Assembly (NCBI GenBank): GCA_003514305.1 | Contig: DORE01000021.1 | Span: 1,495-20,329, forward strand | DNA length: 18,835 nt | Direction: 5' to 3' | Source: Gammaproteobacteria bacterium | GTDB taxonomy: Bacteria; Pseudomonadota; Gammaproteobacteria; Pseudomonadales; Pseudohongiellaceae | Part shown: positions 1 through 8,579 of the stretch, in pieces | Layout: each line of letters starts with the position of its first letter | Position numbering within the stretch: the stretch's first letter is position 1 | Translations under genes and position numbers: made by a program | The notes under the pieces: generated by a model | The model's database searches: none | What the model saw: the letters and a program-made list of their open reading frames with translations, nothing else | What the model was told of the DNA's origin: nothing

Positions 1-1552
1 TGAAGTTTGGTGGACGATAACCTTCAGCGTACTGTGCGAATAATGAGTAGGCTTCGCTAAAATCATATAGCGCACCGAGACTTAGAGAAAACTTACCATC
101 ATCAAAGTCTTGAACAGGATAGCCATAGCCTTCAACCGTATTAGTTCCATCTAGCAACGCGTCCACTGTAGCAGCCAATTCATAACGGTCATAACGAACG
201 CCAGGGATGAGCGATAAACCAATATCCCCAATTTCCACCTCATCCTGCAAGTAGAAACCTAGCCTTGTTGTCGTCGTATCTGGGAAGCTTTTGTTCGGGA
301 AAACCTCTGCCGGCGCCATCGGGAAAGCTGAAATTGCCTTTGATATAGAGCCTGAAGAAATTTCTGTGTCGGAACGGTCTCTTGGACGCGATGTCTCTGT
401 CTCATCAAAATTGAAACCGTAGGAAAAATTATGGACGAAAGATTCCGTTTCGATTGACTTTCTCAGGTTTAAATTAAGTGCCAGAGTTTCTTGTTCAAAT
501 CCGAAAGTTGTGTCCCTTATCGCAGCGGTGCCTGCAAAGGATCGCGGGTTTCTGGGATCGACAAATGAATAACTTGTCCTTTCCTGCACAGTTCTTTGCG
601 TAGAGTCAGTATTCTGAAAATTCGCTAGAAATTGGAGATCGTCAAAGATTCCAGAGCTACGCTGTAAGTTATACTCTAGGCCTGTTCTTCTGCGTTCTGA
701 TTCGTCAAAACCCAGTGAGCTAGTCACTGCACTCCCGCCCCTTCCAATCATATCTGACAGAAGATTGAAGTCGCGACTTTCGACAAATGACTCAAAACTT
801 ATGGCCAGATTTTGATTTTCAGAAATATCCCAAAACGCCTTTATCAACCCACCTTGCGTGTCTCCATCTTGCGGATTGACTGAACCAGCACCGTTGACCT
901 GATGCTCAGAAAAATCTCGTTGGGTTAATTGAGCAATCAAGCCGAGGTTGCCATTTTGAACAGCGGCCGTTGCTCCAGCTTTAAGTTGATCATCTGCATC
1001 TGAAGCAGAGGTGCGTACCCCAAAATATGTTCCACTGTCACTTCCAACATAGTCCCGAGCGGTTTTTGTCTGGAAAACTACCGCACCTCCCATTGCGTCG
1101 GCTCCATATAATACTGATGCGGGACCTCTGATGATCTGAACACCTTGTAAGTTGTCCATCTCAAAGGTGTCTTTACCGTTCCCGTAATAGATATCACTAC
1201 TGCGAACACCGTCGATAACATGTAGGACACGATTGCCACCTATGCCGCGAATAGTGAACCCTTGATTGCCGCCTCGTGAGTTTGTTCCCATTGAAACACC
1301 AGGCTGATAGCGAACAACATCGTCTAAATCATCAACCATTTCTTTTTCGATATTTTCAATTGTGACCAGAGATACCGTGCCTGCAATATTCTGAATAGTT
1401 CTGTCTTGTCGAGTGGCTGTCACAGTTAGCTCTTCAATTCGCTGAGAGCTTTGCGCTCCAGCGCTGTGGTTAAAAGCAGTGGCAACTAGGAGGGTGAAGT
1501 TCAAGACGACACTCCAACGATTTTTTGAAAACAAGCGGGATTTGCAGCGCAT
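1..1552 (-). CDS. TonB-dependent heme/hemoglobin-type outer-membrane receptor, C-terminus off the window
   Basis: Outer-membrane beta-barrel receptor that would import heme or hemoglobin-bound iron using TonB energy. I translated it from the ATG at 1552; 517 residues are visible and the frame stays open to the left edge. The N-terminus is a signal peptide ending near SAGA-Q (about residue 33), followed by the TonB box EELTVTATR and a plug domain with GFTIRGIGGNRV, IDGVR and IRGPASVLYGADAMGGAV. The last visible residues, YAEGYRPPNF, correspond to the FRAP box of heme/hemoglobin receptors, so the heme-contacting part lies outside. GAGG eight bases before the ATG is a good ribosome site. It lies 93 bp behind hemP, and the Fur-box promoter at 1855-1899 probably drives both. 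Heme as substrate rests on the hemP linkage and FRAP-like box; another siderophore-like ligand is possible. Confidence 0.92.
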   Translation of the reverse strand, partial: MRCKSRLFSKNRWSVVLNFTLLVATAFNHSAGAQSSQRIEELTVTATRQDRTIQNIAGTVSLVTIENIEKEMVDDLDDVVRYQPGVSMGTNSRGGNQGFTIRGIGGNRVLHVIDGVRSSDIYYGNGKDTFEMDNLQGVQIIRGPASVLYGADAMGGAVVFQTKTARDYVGSDSGTYFGVRTSASDADDQLKAGATAAVQNGNLGLIAQLTQRDFSEHQVNGAGSVNPQDGDTQGGLIKAFWDISENQNLAISFESFVESRDFNLLSDMIGRGGSAVTSSLGFDESERRRTGLEYNLQRSSGIFDDLQFLANFQNTDSTQRTVQERTSYSFVDPRNPRSFAGTAAIRDTTFGFEQETLALNLNLRKSIETESFVHNFSYGFNFDETETSRPRDRSDTEISSGSISKAISAFPMAPAEVFPNKSFPDTTTTRLGFYLQDEVEIGDIGLSLIPGVRYDRYELAATVDALLDGTNTVEGYGYPVQDFDDGKFSLSLGALYDFSEAYSLFAQYAEGYRPPNF

Positions 1553-1645
1553 AGTGTAGACCTCAAAAAAAGTCTGGCTGGCTGCCTCAGGAGTAAGTGA
1601 AGGTTGGCTGGCTCGACAAGAGAGAAATGGTAATAGCGAATTAGA

Positions 1646-1792
1646 TCATTTCGTGAGGATTAGTTTCCCGTTAGAAGTAATCCTTAAGGTATAAAGTTCC
1701 CCATTGTGCTCAATGAATACGCACGATCGGCCCTTGAACAAGACTTGACTATTCAAAGGAGCCGCTGATTTAAGTACTTTTTCAGCAGTCAT
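1646..1792 (-). CDS. hemP: Hemin uptake protein HemP/HmuP, 48 aa
   Basis: A tiny cytoplasmic protein of the HemP/HmuP family, which accompanies heme receptor genes and in some proteobacteria is needed for their full expression. The translated 48 residues end in the family signature: IEHNGELYTLRITSNGKLIL followed by TK and the stop, matching the usual IxHxGxxYxLRxTxxGKLILTK pattern almost fully. The start is uncertain: an in-frame ATG at 1813 would add seven residues (MRSVRLE), and neither start has a strong Shine-Dalgarno sequence. The gene sits between a Fur-type promoter and the TonB receptor, the classical context of this family. It is below the size cut-off of many gene finders. The identification is confident from the C-terminal motif alone. 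Confidence 0.88.
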   Translation of the reverse strand: MTAEKVLKSAAPLNSQVLFKGRSCVFIEHNGELYTLRITSNGKLILTK

Positions 1793-1854
1793 CTCTAATC
1801 TCACGGAGCGCATCGAATACACTTGAACCTGCAGTGCGATGCGAATGAAGGAAT

Positions 1855-1882
1855 ATTATCCGAGATGAGAATTTATTGCAAA
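1855..1882 (-). promoter_or_regulatory. Sigma70-type promoter of hemP and the heme receptor
   Basis: On the minus strand, TTTGCA (1877-1882) and GATAAT (1855-1860) are 16 bases apart; shifting the register by one or two bases gives TTGCAA-17-TAATAT. The -35 abuts and overlaps the Fur box, so a bound repressor would exclude RNA polymerase. The predicted transcript start, about 1848, leaves roughly 55 nt before the hemP ATG. Confidence 0.55.
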
Positions 1883-1899
1883 TGATAATTATTCGCATT
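1881..1899 (-). promoter_or_regulatory. Fur box upstream of hemP
   Basis: The 19-mer AATGATAATTATTCGCATT is an interrupted palindrome of form AATGnnAATnATTnnCATT, matching the 7-1-7 Fur consensus (TGATAATnATTATCA) with mismatches only in the right arm. It lies about 90 bp upstream of hemP and against the promoter -35, as expected for iron-dependent repression of heme uptake. Confidence 0.8.
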
Positions 1900-2170
1900 C
1901 GTAGTTTATTTTCGATCAAAAGACTAGGAATATCTGCGTGGTCAAAGTTCGTGACTATGAACTACTAACGTGTATGCGGACTGGCCGTTGACGCTGCGGT
2001 CCGAGAACCCAAAAATGAAGATAATCGCAGACCACAAATGGATTTCATTGGTATGTAAATCTCCATCACAGGGTCGATCATGAAGAGTCTTGGTTGATTA
2101 TCATGAAGTGCCTCATAGTCCATCGATGTTTGCTTCGATTTCAGATGAACCCACTAAATCGGTTGATCAC
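1900..2170. other. Intergenic stretch with no recognised gene
   Basis: This lies between the Fur box and the end of the first BCCT gene. I see no open frame of convincing length on either strand, no T-tract hairpin and no extended repeat beyond a duplicated ATCATGAAG near 2090-2110. It is upstream sequence for hemP and 3' flank for the BCCT operon. Confidence 0.4.
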
Positions 2171-3700
2171 TTAGGTTCCACTACTCTGCTCCTCCTCCAT
2201 TAGCGCGCGATATAATCCGACACACATAAAAATCATAACTACCGAAAAAGGAAGAGCGCTGCTGATGGCTGCTGTTTGCAGTGCGCTAAGTCCTCCTGCA
2301 AGCAATAATACCGATGCAACTATGCCTTCAGACACAGCCCAGAATATTCTCTGCCAGATCGGCGGGTTTTCATTTCCACCGGAGGTGATGATGTCAATTA
2401 CCAAAGAGCCAGAATCTGAGGAGGTAACAAAGAATGTCACAATAAGAACCGTTGCCAACAGCGATACCAATGGAGCCGACGGCAAACGTTCAAGGAAAAC
2501 ATAAAGCGCAGTTGGCATATCAGAGATCACTGCAGAAGTAATTTCACCTCCACTATCGCCTAATTCAATAAACAAAGCAGAATTTCCAAAAATGCTAAAC
2601 CAAAGAAAAGTGAAGCCCGCGGGAATAAATAACACGCCCAGAATGAACTCTCGTAAAGTACGGCCTCGCGAGATGCGGGCAATAAACATGCCCACGAAGG
2701 GAGACCACGAAATCCACCAGCCCCAGTAAAACAGAGTCCACTCCCCAAACCATTCGTTTGGTTCGTATGCGTAAACATTGAAGGTCAAAGACACTAAGCT
2801 ACTTAGATAATTGCCAATATTCTGGACAAATGCTCCTAGTAACGACGCAGTTGGGCCCGCTAACAATACAAAGCTCATTAAGAGGACAGCAAGTAACATA
2901 TTCAGCTCGCTAATCCTGCGAATACCACCATCTAACCCTGTTACGACTGATAAGGTTGCCATGAACGTAATGGCGACAATCAATAGAACCTGTACGTTCG
3001 GCCCAACAGAAACTCCAAATAAATAACTCAACCCGGCATTTACTTGCGTAGCACCAATGCCAAGAGATGTGGCCACACCAAACATCGTAGCTAGGACAGC
3101 AAATACGTCCACAGTATTGCCGATTGGCCCATATATCTTGTCGCCTATAATTGGATACAGTGAGGATCTGATGGTTAATGGCAAACCATGCCGGAATGCG
3201 AAATAAGCTAGAGATAGGCCAACCACAATATAGGTTGCCCACGCTTGAAATCCCCAATGGAAATAAGTGAGCACCATGGCGCTCTGAGCTGCATCTAGGC
3301 CTGCAGCTTCACCTGACGGAGGCTTGGCGAAATGAGTGATGGGTTCAGCAACACCAAAGAAAAGCAGACCAATTCCAACCCCGGCACTGAATAGCATGGC
3401 AATCCAACTAAGATAAGAATATTCTGGGCAAGAGTCATTTGGCCCAAGTTTGACATGCGCTACACGACTCAGAGCGAGATACAGGACAAACCCAAAAAAA
3501 AATGCAACGACTGCGATGTAGTACCATCCCACGTTGGTAATCAACCAGTTTTGCACTTTTGCGAATACAACAGCAGACTCGGAACTGAAAACCCCTCCAA
3601 ACACGCTAAATGCAACAATTAATGAAGCCGCCGTGAAGAACACTGGTCTATGGATCGAGGTAAGCATATCCTCTTCACTTCTTTGTTCTTTTAGCTCCAC
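2171..3700 (-). CDS. BCCT-family betaine/choline/carnitine transporter, probably Na+-coupled
   Basis: Inner-membrane secondary transporter of 509 aa with about 12 hydrophobic segments. The family hallmarks are present. TM3 carries the glycine stretch G107-V-G-I-G111. TM4 has W149, W154 and Y157, with the spacing of BetP W189/W194/Y197. TM8 reads WTLFYWGWWISWSPF (from W321), giving the aromatic cage W326/W328/W329/W332. Glycine at residue 111, where proton-coupled BetT has aspartate, suggests Na+ coupling and a betaine-like substrate. TM10 contains FVTSSDSGS. The long acidic or basic tails used for osmosensing in BetP are absent, so it may serve nutrition rather than osmosensing. The start is GTG at 3700, with AAGGAG 11 nt upstream; an in-frame stop just beyond the AAGGAG rules out a longer start, and Met12 is the alternative. 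It lies 15 bp after the sulfotransferase gene, clearly cotranscribed. Confidence 0.94.
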   Translation of the reverse strand: MELKEQRSEEDMLTSIHRPVFFTAASLIVAFSVFGGVFSSESAVVFAKVQNWLITNVGWYYIAVVAFFFGFVLYLALSRVAHVKLGPNDSCPEYSYLSWIAMLFSAGVGIGLLFFGVAEPITHFAKPPSGEAAGLDAAQSAMVLTYFHWGFQAWATYIVVGLSLAYFAFRHGLPLTIRSSLYPIIGDKIYGPIGNTVDVFAVLATMFGVATSLGIGATQVNAGLSYLFGVSVGPNVQVLLIVAITFMATLSVVTGLDGGIRRISELNMLLAVLLMSFVLLAGPTASLLGAFVQNIGNYLSSLVSLTFNVYAYEPNEWFGEWTLFYWGWWISWSPFVGMFIARISRGRTLREFILGVLFIPAGFTFLWFSIFGNSALFIELGDSGGEITSAVISDMPTALYVFLERLPSAPLVSLLATVLIVTFFVTSSDSGSLVIDIITSGGNENPPIWQRIFWAVSEGIVASVLLLAGGLSALQTAAISSALPFSVVMIFMCVGLYRALMEEEQSSGT

Positions 3701-3715
3701 AAGACAACTTACTCC

Positions 3716-5704
3716 TTATGATAGTTGAACTAGCTCTTCGCCCAAGGCATTCCGAAGCGGATATAGATAATCAGAGAAAGGTTTCCACTTTCCAAAACCT
3801 AATCGATTGACAGGTTGACGAACTTGCTCTGAACTTGGTGTGCGAATATTTCGCTTAGTCTGGTAAAAATTGAGGCATGAATCCTCAAACGGGAGTTCAC
3901 AGAATTCCAAAATCCTTTTTACTTGACCTTCTAAGTCATCAACGACGTCCTCATTGTTTACCTTAAGCACGTATCCCGGTAGTACCTTCTCCCAATGGTT
4001 CATAAGGCCCACGTAATCACGATAATAGATACCAATGTCGCTAAGATCGTAGGTAAACTCTTGCCCCTCAGCAAATAGTTGCTTATAGCCACTCCAGCAG
4101 CAATCCATAGGGTTCCGCCTCGCATCAATTATTTTTGCATTCGGCAGCATAAGTTTAATTAGGCCTATATGCCTGAAGTTATTGGGCATTTTATCTACGA
4201 AACGACGCGCCCCTTTGCGATGGCAATAAGTCTCATTGATATATCTCTTCCCAAAGTCTTCAAGATCATTTTCCGGTATTTGCTCAAGAATAAATGGATA
4301 GCCAGGGCAAACTCCTTGCACGCTTTCACGACGCAACTTTTGGGAAAGAGACAGCACATTAGGGAGCTCAAGAGTTCCATCAACGTCAGAGTGACTGGAC
4401 AGAATTTGTTCGAGCAGTGTAGAACCAGCACGAGGCAGCCCAAGAATAAAGATTGGGTCCTTCGCGCGAAACCCGCTTCCGCTATACGAAGCAAAGAAGT
4501 CTCTTGTAAATACTTTTTTTTGTGCTTCAAGCTCTTCAGTCATTTTCACAGCTTTATATCGACTTTGTGCCTTTTTCATCGAATTGCCCGCCTCATACTG
4601 CTCGTAAGCGGCTGCGAAATCCTGTTCATCTTCATAGGCTTTGCCGAGAGCAAAGTGTACGTAAACACGATCCATGAAGGATAAGTTAGCGTCTTTAGTC
4701 AAAGACGCCAGCTCTACTAGTTCCGCCGCTGTAAAACGATACGTCTTAAGATTAGCAAGCGAGTAGAAAGCCTCGCCTTTCTTCGGATCAGCTTTTATCG
4801 CTTTCTGGTAGCAGGCTACCGCACCGGTAGAATCACCCTTTGTTTTTAAGGCATGTCCTTTCGAGATCGAAGTGACAGGATCATCCGGAAGCCGTTGGAG
4901 TATTGCATCAAATTCAGCAAGCGCCTGCTCAAAATCTCCCGACTGCATGCATTCAATCGCATACAATGATCTAAATTGCAGATTTTCAGGTTCAGTTTTT
5001 AGCAAGGACTTTGCTTGAAATAGAGCTCTTTCGAATTGCTGCCTTTTCCTCAAAACTCTGATGAAAGCAATTTGAAGCGGAGTGTTCTCGGGGTCTAATT
5101 CAATCGCGCTTTCCAATAAAAGCTCGGCATCGTCCAAAACCCCCAATCGGATCGCAATATCAGCCAGCAGACGCATGCCCTCCACATGATCGGGAGCTTG
5201 ACGCATAAAGTCTTTGCACAGTTTTTCCGCCCGAAGTAGCTTGCCCTGCGAAATCAAATCAGTTACGGCGATAAGAGGCTTCGGCAGCCTCAATAGATGG
5301 TCCAGTTGCGCATCAATGCGCTTTGCTATGGCAATCTGACCTTGCTGTTTCAGAAGCTCTGATTGGGCCTTGAAACTACTTATCAAGGCTGGGTTCAGAG
5401 AACAAGCCCTCTCGTACGCTCGCAAAGCCAACGTCTGTTTTCCCAAAGCTCGATAGGTATGCCCTTCTTCTTGATGAGCACGGCCATGTTCGGGCGCAAT
5501 CTCTTTCAGAAGCTTAAGGGCACGCAGTGCGTTGTCAAACTGTCGACAGTAACGAAAGCACACTGCCTGCATGTAGTAAACGTCCGGCAGCGTCGACTCA
5601 GAGGCAGAATATATAGAAAGTCCTGCAAGAGCCTCCTCGTATTTGCCGAGCTCAATCTTTTTTTGGATTTGATGCAACTGCTGGTCAGGCTCGGCACTGT
5701 TCAT
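3716..5704 (-). CDS. TPR-repeat sulfotransferase, 662 aa
   Basis: Two-part protein. Residues about 5-380 are a series of tetratricopeptide repeats (for example 45-100, 150-205, 245-310), a scaffold for binding protein or peptide partners. Residues about 415-660 are a PAPS-dependent sulfotransferase domain of the Sulfotransfer_3 type. The 5'-phosphosulfate loop is GLPRAGSTLLEQ (422-433) and the 3'-phosphate region is DARRNPMDCCWSGYKQLF (from 527). VDKMPNNFRHIG (503-514), with its lysine and histidine, is typical of TPR-sulfotransferases related to tyrosyl-protein sulfotransferases. No signal peptide or membrane segment is seen, so it should act in the cytoplasm. Start is ATG with only a weak ribosome site. 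It is sandwiched between a TonB receptor (85 bp upstream) and a BCCT transporter (15 bp downstream). The acceptor is unknown; transfer to a protein tyrosine or a small exported molecule is possible. Confidence 0.92.
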   Translation of the reverse strand: MNSAEPDQQLHQIQKKIELGKYEEALAGLSIYSASESTLPDVYYMQAVCFRYCRQFDNALRALKLLKEIAPEHGRAHQEEGHTYRALGKQTLALRAYERACSLNPALISSFKAQSELLKQQGQIAIAKRIDAQLDHLLRLPKPLIAVTDLISQGKLLRAEKLCKDFMRQAPDHVEGMRLLADIAIRLGVLDDAELLLESAIELDPENTPLQIAFIRVLRKRQQFERALFQAKSLLKTEPENLQFRSLYAIECMQSGDFEQALAEFDAILQRLPDDPVTSISKGHALKTKGDSTGAVACYQKAIKADPKKGEAFYSLANLKTYRFTAAELVELASLTKDANLSFMDRVYVHFALGKAYEDEQDFAAAYEQYEAGNSMKKAQSRYKAVKMTEELEAQKKVFTRDFFASYSGSGFRAKDPIFILGLPRAGSTLLEQILSSHSDVDGTLELPNVLSLSQKLRRESVQGVCPGYPFILEQIPENDLEDFGKRYINETYCHRKGARRFVDKMPNNFRHIGLIKLMLPNAKIIDARRNPMDCCWSGYKQLFAEGQEFTYDLSDIGIYYRDYVGLMNHWEKVLPGYVLKVNNEDVVDDLEGQVKRILEFCELPFEDSCLNFYQTKRNIRTPSSEQVRQPVNRLGFGKWKPFSDYLYPLRNALGEELVQLS

Positions 5705-5737
5705 TAAATCTATTTATTTCCAACCATTAGCGCAGCA

Positions 5738-5755
5738 GGCGCCTCTGAGGGCGCC
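5738..5755 (-). other. GC-rich hairpin between receptor and sulfotransferase genes
   Basis: Two copies of the self-complementary hexamer GGCGCC separated by six bases form a compact stem-loop in the 85-bp gap. No T-tract follows on the minus strand, so an intrinsic terminator is unlikely. It could lower read-through or mark mRNA processing, so that the receptor is made in excess over the downstream proteins. Confidence 0.4.
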
Positions 5756-5789
5756 CTAACTGTTGTATTATGTGTAGTATTCAGCAATG

Positions 5790-8264
5790 TCAAAAATCAT
5801 ATCTTAGCCTCATACCAGCTGTGAGGGGTCGCGCATAGGTAACCCGTTGCCGATCGTAAATAAAGGATCGTGCAAGTTCAGCGCGCTCGTCGGTGAGGTT
5901 ATCGACAAAAAATTCCACCGACCACTGATCAACAGCAACACCTCCGGTGACACCCCACATTGTCCAGGCGGACATGCGGTCTCGATTGATTGAAATGATA
6001 TCGCTGTACGCTTCGTCAGAATGAGTGACGTGCGGCATGATATGCGCAATTCTTCCTCCGCCAAGTTCCCACTCATAGCGGGCACGCAGATTGGCTTGAA
6101 ACTCCGGCGCGAAAGCCAAGGGGTCGCCTAGCCTGACATCGTTAGTTGGCGTGATGACTTGCGTAATTTCCGTGTCTAGAAACGAAAAGGCGCCTGTTAC
6201 GGTAAGACCCTTAATTGACGCTGGCGCCCAAATGAAGTCGCCCTCAAAGCCAGTCACGTCGGCATTTGCAGCGTTATCCGAGAAAAACAGATTGGTGATA
6301 CTCGGATCAAAGATCGTTGTCTGCAGTCTTTCGATTTCCGACCGAAAGATTGCGGCATTGAAGCGCAACGTGTTGTCCAAAAGATCTGTTTTCCAACCAA
6401 CCTCAAGATTAGTCAGGTCATCGGTGTCCACCGCGAATGGAACACTAAAAGTACCAGCGGGGTTGGTTGCCCCACCAGGTCGATTCAAAAGACCGGGTCT
6501 GAAGCCTTCCGAGAAAGTAAAGTAAAACAGCTGATCACTGTTAGGTGTCCAGTTCAGACCGAATTTAGTGATCATACCATCAGTCGATGCGGTATCAGGG
6601 TTGGGAGAGCTGAACAGTTGGTCTAAATTGTTTCCAGCATTGTTGTCATCTGTGGCCCCAAAATTACCGAAGGACCCTGCAGCGCTGCCCTGCAGATCAA
6701 CGCTAATATCAAACCAGCGAGCCCCCACTAATAATGAAAAGGAATCGCTCAGATCGACCGTCATTTCACCGAACAGGCCCTGTTGCTCATCGGATCGAAG
6801 CACATCGTTGCGGAAAATAACACCGTCCGGCCATTCCCCTGGAAATTTTACGTTGGCGCCTTGGGCGGAGAAATTTGGCCCAAAACCTGAAACGCCATTA
6901 AAGGCAACAGCATTTCTCGAACCAAGATATGTGAAACTGTTTACCTCGCGCAATTCCAAGTGGCTGTAGAACCCTCCAAAAGTGGCCCTGATAGCTCTAT
7001 CTGCGTCTGTAGAAAAGCGCAGCTCATGGGTGTTAATGTTAGTCTCAGTCAGGCTGTTCACAAACATATTTGGCGCCTGGCACGTACCTGCTGGGTCTCC
7101 AGAGGGATAGGTTACACTGCCATCACAGACATAATAGGGAAGATACTGACCAACAAACATATAGTCAGCATAATCTACGAGCTGCTCAGCTTCTCGGTCC
7201 GTAAACGCGCCTGCGTAAATCGCTTCCAACTCACCTATCCGACCCTCGAGCGTCCAATTCGTATTGCTGAAAGAATCTTCCAGCCGATCATTCTGATAGC
7301 GCTGAATCGAGAGATCACCAACCGTTGGATCCGCAAAGAAGACACCATCAGCCTCTACATTTTGCCGCATGTGTGCAACTGTGAAGCTCCAATCCGGATT
7401 AATTTCCCATAACGCGGTAACGCGCGCACCTGAATAAACCGCATCATTGAAGTTTTCTTCTGATTGTGCAGCGTTATCAGCGTCAAGGAACGTGACGCCG
7501 CTGAGGTTAGCCGTCGATTGAAATCCTGCTCTGCCAGGAGACACTGGGACACCATTAGCGCGCACAGTCCCCGCTGGCCGAAATCGGCCACTCTGAGTCA
7601 GATTCAACGACCCGGGGACGTTGTTAATGTAGCCGCCTTGACTATCAACGAACACAACCCCTCGCAAAGTGAGGCTGTCACTCACAGGCAAGTTAACCAC
7701 CGCTTCAACGTTATTGCTCATTTCACCATTTTTAGTCCAGGCTGTACCAAACTTCATCTTTGCAGACGTTGCAGAAGGATCGGGTTTGTTTGTAATCAGC
7801 CTAACTGTGCCCGCTTGGGAGCTAGCCCCAAAAAGCGTGCCTTGTGGTCCTGACAGCACTTCGACCCGCGCAAGGTCTGCCGCATAAACGTCAAGGTTAC
7901 GACCAGGTTGGGCCAATGGCTGCTCGTCAAGATATAGAGCAACATTCGGAGCGAGGCCAGCAACACCGGCTGTTGTTAGACCGGGAGTTGTCGAAGCAAC
8001 TCCTCGAATATAAATTGTGTTCTGGCCAGGACCGCTTCCGCCTGCCGTAACATTTGGCAATTGAATCAAGTAATCCTCGAAGTTGGAGACCCCTAATTGA
8101 TCAAGTGTTTCCTCTTGAATCGCAGCGACGGCAACCGGAACATCCTGCATGCTCTGCGGACGTTTAGTCGCCGTGATGATTACTTCTTCAATTTGGCTAT
8201 AAGCAGGTGACGCAGACAGGCTAGATAGCGTTATTGCTAGTGCAAGCGGCTTCTTTCGAAACAT
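5790..8264 (-). CDS. TonB-dependent outer-membrane receptor, 824 aa
   Basis: Complete receptor of usual length. A signal peptide (MFRKKPLALAITLSSLSASP, cleavage near AYS-Q, residue 23) precedes the TonB box EEVIITATKRP (26-36). A plug domain follows, with VPVAVAAIQEETLDQLGV, IYIRGVAS, VALYLDEQPL and VEVLSGPQGTLFGASSQAGT. The rest alternates short beta strands and ends in the C-terminal phenylalanine (RLRYDF) recognised by the Bam machinery. It belongs to the large family of receptors from marine and soil proteobacteria whose plug contains GPQGTLFG; the ligand cannot be read from sequence. GAGG sits five bases before the ATG. No Fur box is seen upstream, which argues against a simple iron role. 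It is first in a probable operon with the TPR-sulfotransferase and BCCT transporter and is divergent from the MarR regulator. Confidence 0.94.
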   Translation of the reverse strand: MFRKKPLALAITLSSLSASPAYSQIEEVIITATKRPQSMQDVPVAVAAIQEETLDQLGVSNFEDYLIQLPNVTAGGSGPGQNTIYIRGVASTTPGLTTAGVAGLAPNVALYLDEQPLAQPGRNLDVYAADLARVEVLSGPQGTLFGASSQAGTVRLITNKPDPSATSAKMKFGTAWTKNGEMSNNVEAVVNLPVSDSLTLRGVVFVDSQGGYINNVPGSLNLTQSGRFRPAGTVRANGVPVSPGRAGFQSTANLSGVTFLDADNAAQSEENFNDAVYSGARVTALWEINPDWSFTVAHMRQNVEADGVFFADPTVGDLSIQRYQNDRLEDSFSNTNWTLEGRIGELEAIYAGAFTDREAEQLVDYADYMFVGQYLPYYVCDGSVTYPSGDPAGTCQAPNMFVNSLTETNINTHELRFSTDADRAIRATFGGFYSHLELREVNSFTYLGSRNAVAFNGVSGFGPNFSAQGANVKFPGEWPDGVIFRNDVLRSDEQQGLFGEMTVDLSDSFSLLVGARWFDISVDLQGSAAGSFGNFGATDDNNAGNNLDQLFSSPNPDTASTDGMITKFGLNWTPNSDQLFYFTFSEGFRPGLLNRPGGATNPAGTFSVPFAVDTDDLTNLEVGWKTDLLDNTLRFNAAIFRSEIERLQTTIFDPSITNLFFSDNAANADVTGFEGDFIWAPASIKGLTVTGAFSFLDTEITQVITPTNDVRLGDPLAFAPEFQANLRARYEWELGGGRIAHIMPHVTHSDEAYSDIISINRDRMSAWTMWGVTGGVAVDQWSVEFFVDNLTDERAELARSFIYDRQRVTYARPLTAGMRLRYDF

Positions 8265-8579
8265 AAATTCCTCGATTCTTCCGATTCATGTGCGACGAAT
8301 ATAACGTATTGAAATTACTTTTTCAGTACCAAAAATAAAATCCGCTGAGAGATATTGCCCTATGATTATAATTTATGTATGTATATCAGTATTTTATATA
8401 AGATTCTTCTAAAAATATGTCGATAATTTAAGTTAGCTGGATTCGAATTTATACTTTTATATCAAATTATATGAAGCTAGATTTACGAACTAGCAAGAAA
8501 TTGATCCTTTGGTCTGATTGAGTCCGTCAGATAAACTAAATGTAATGTACGCAGCCAGAAAATAATGACGTAACAAACT
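8265..8579. promoter_or_regulatory. Divergent AT-rich control region between TonB receptor and marR
   Basis: About 315 bp, markedly AT-rich. For the receptor, CTGAAA (8321-8326) and TATATT (8298-8303) on the minus strand are 17 bp apart and make a plausible promoter. Short dyads occur (TTATATAA near 8394, and CTAG repeated about 14 bp apart near 8475), any of which could bind the adjacent MarR protein. I cannot single out one operator. Confidence 0.4.

Noticed and set aside
1574..1613. Two copies of TGGCTGGCT 30 bp apart before the heme receptor
   Set aside because: Only two short copies with no conserved spacer; too little for a repeat element.
4169..4684. 171-codon plus-strand ORF
   Set aside because: Antisense shadow of the TPR-sulfotransferase gene, whose motifs are clear on the other strand.
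6960..7412. 150-codon plus-strand ORF
   Set aside because: Antisense to the TonB receptor; no domain-like sequence.
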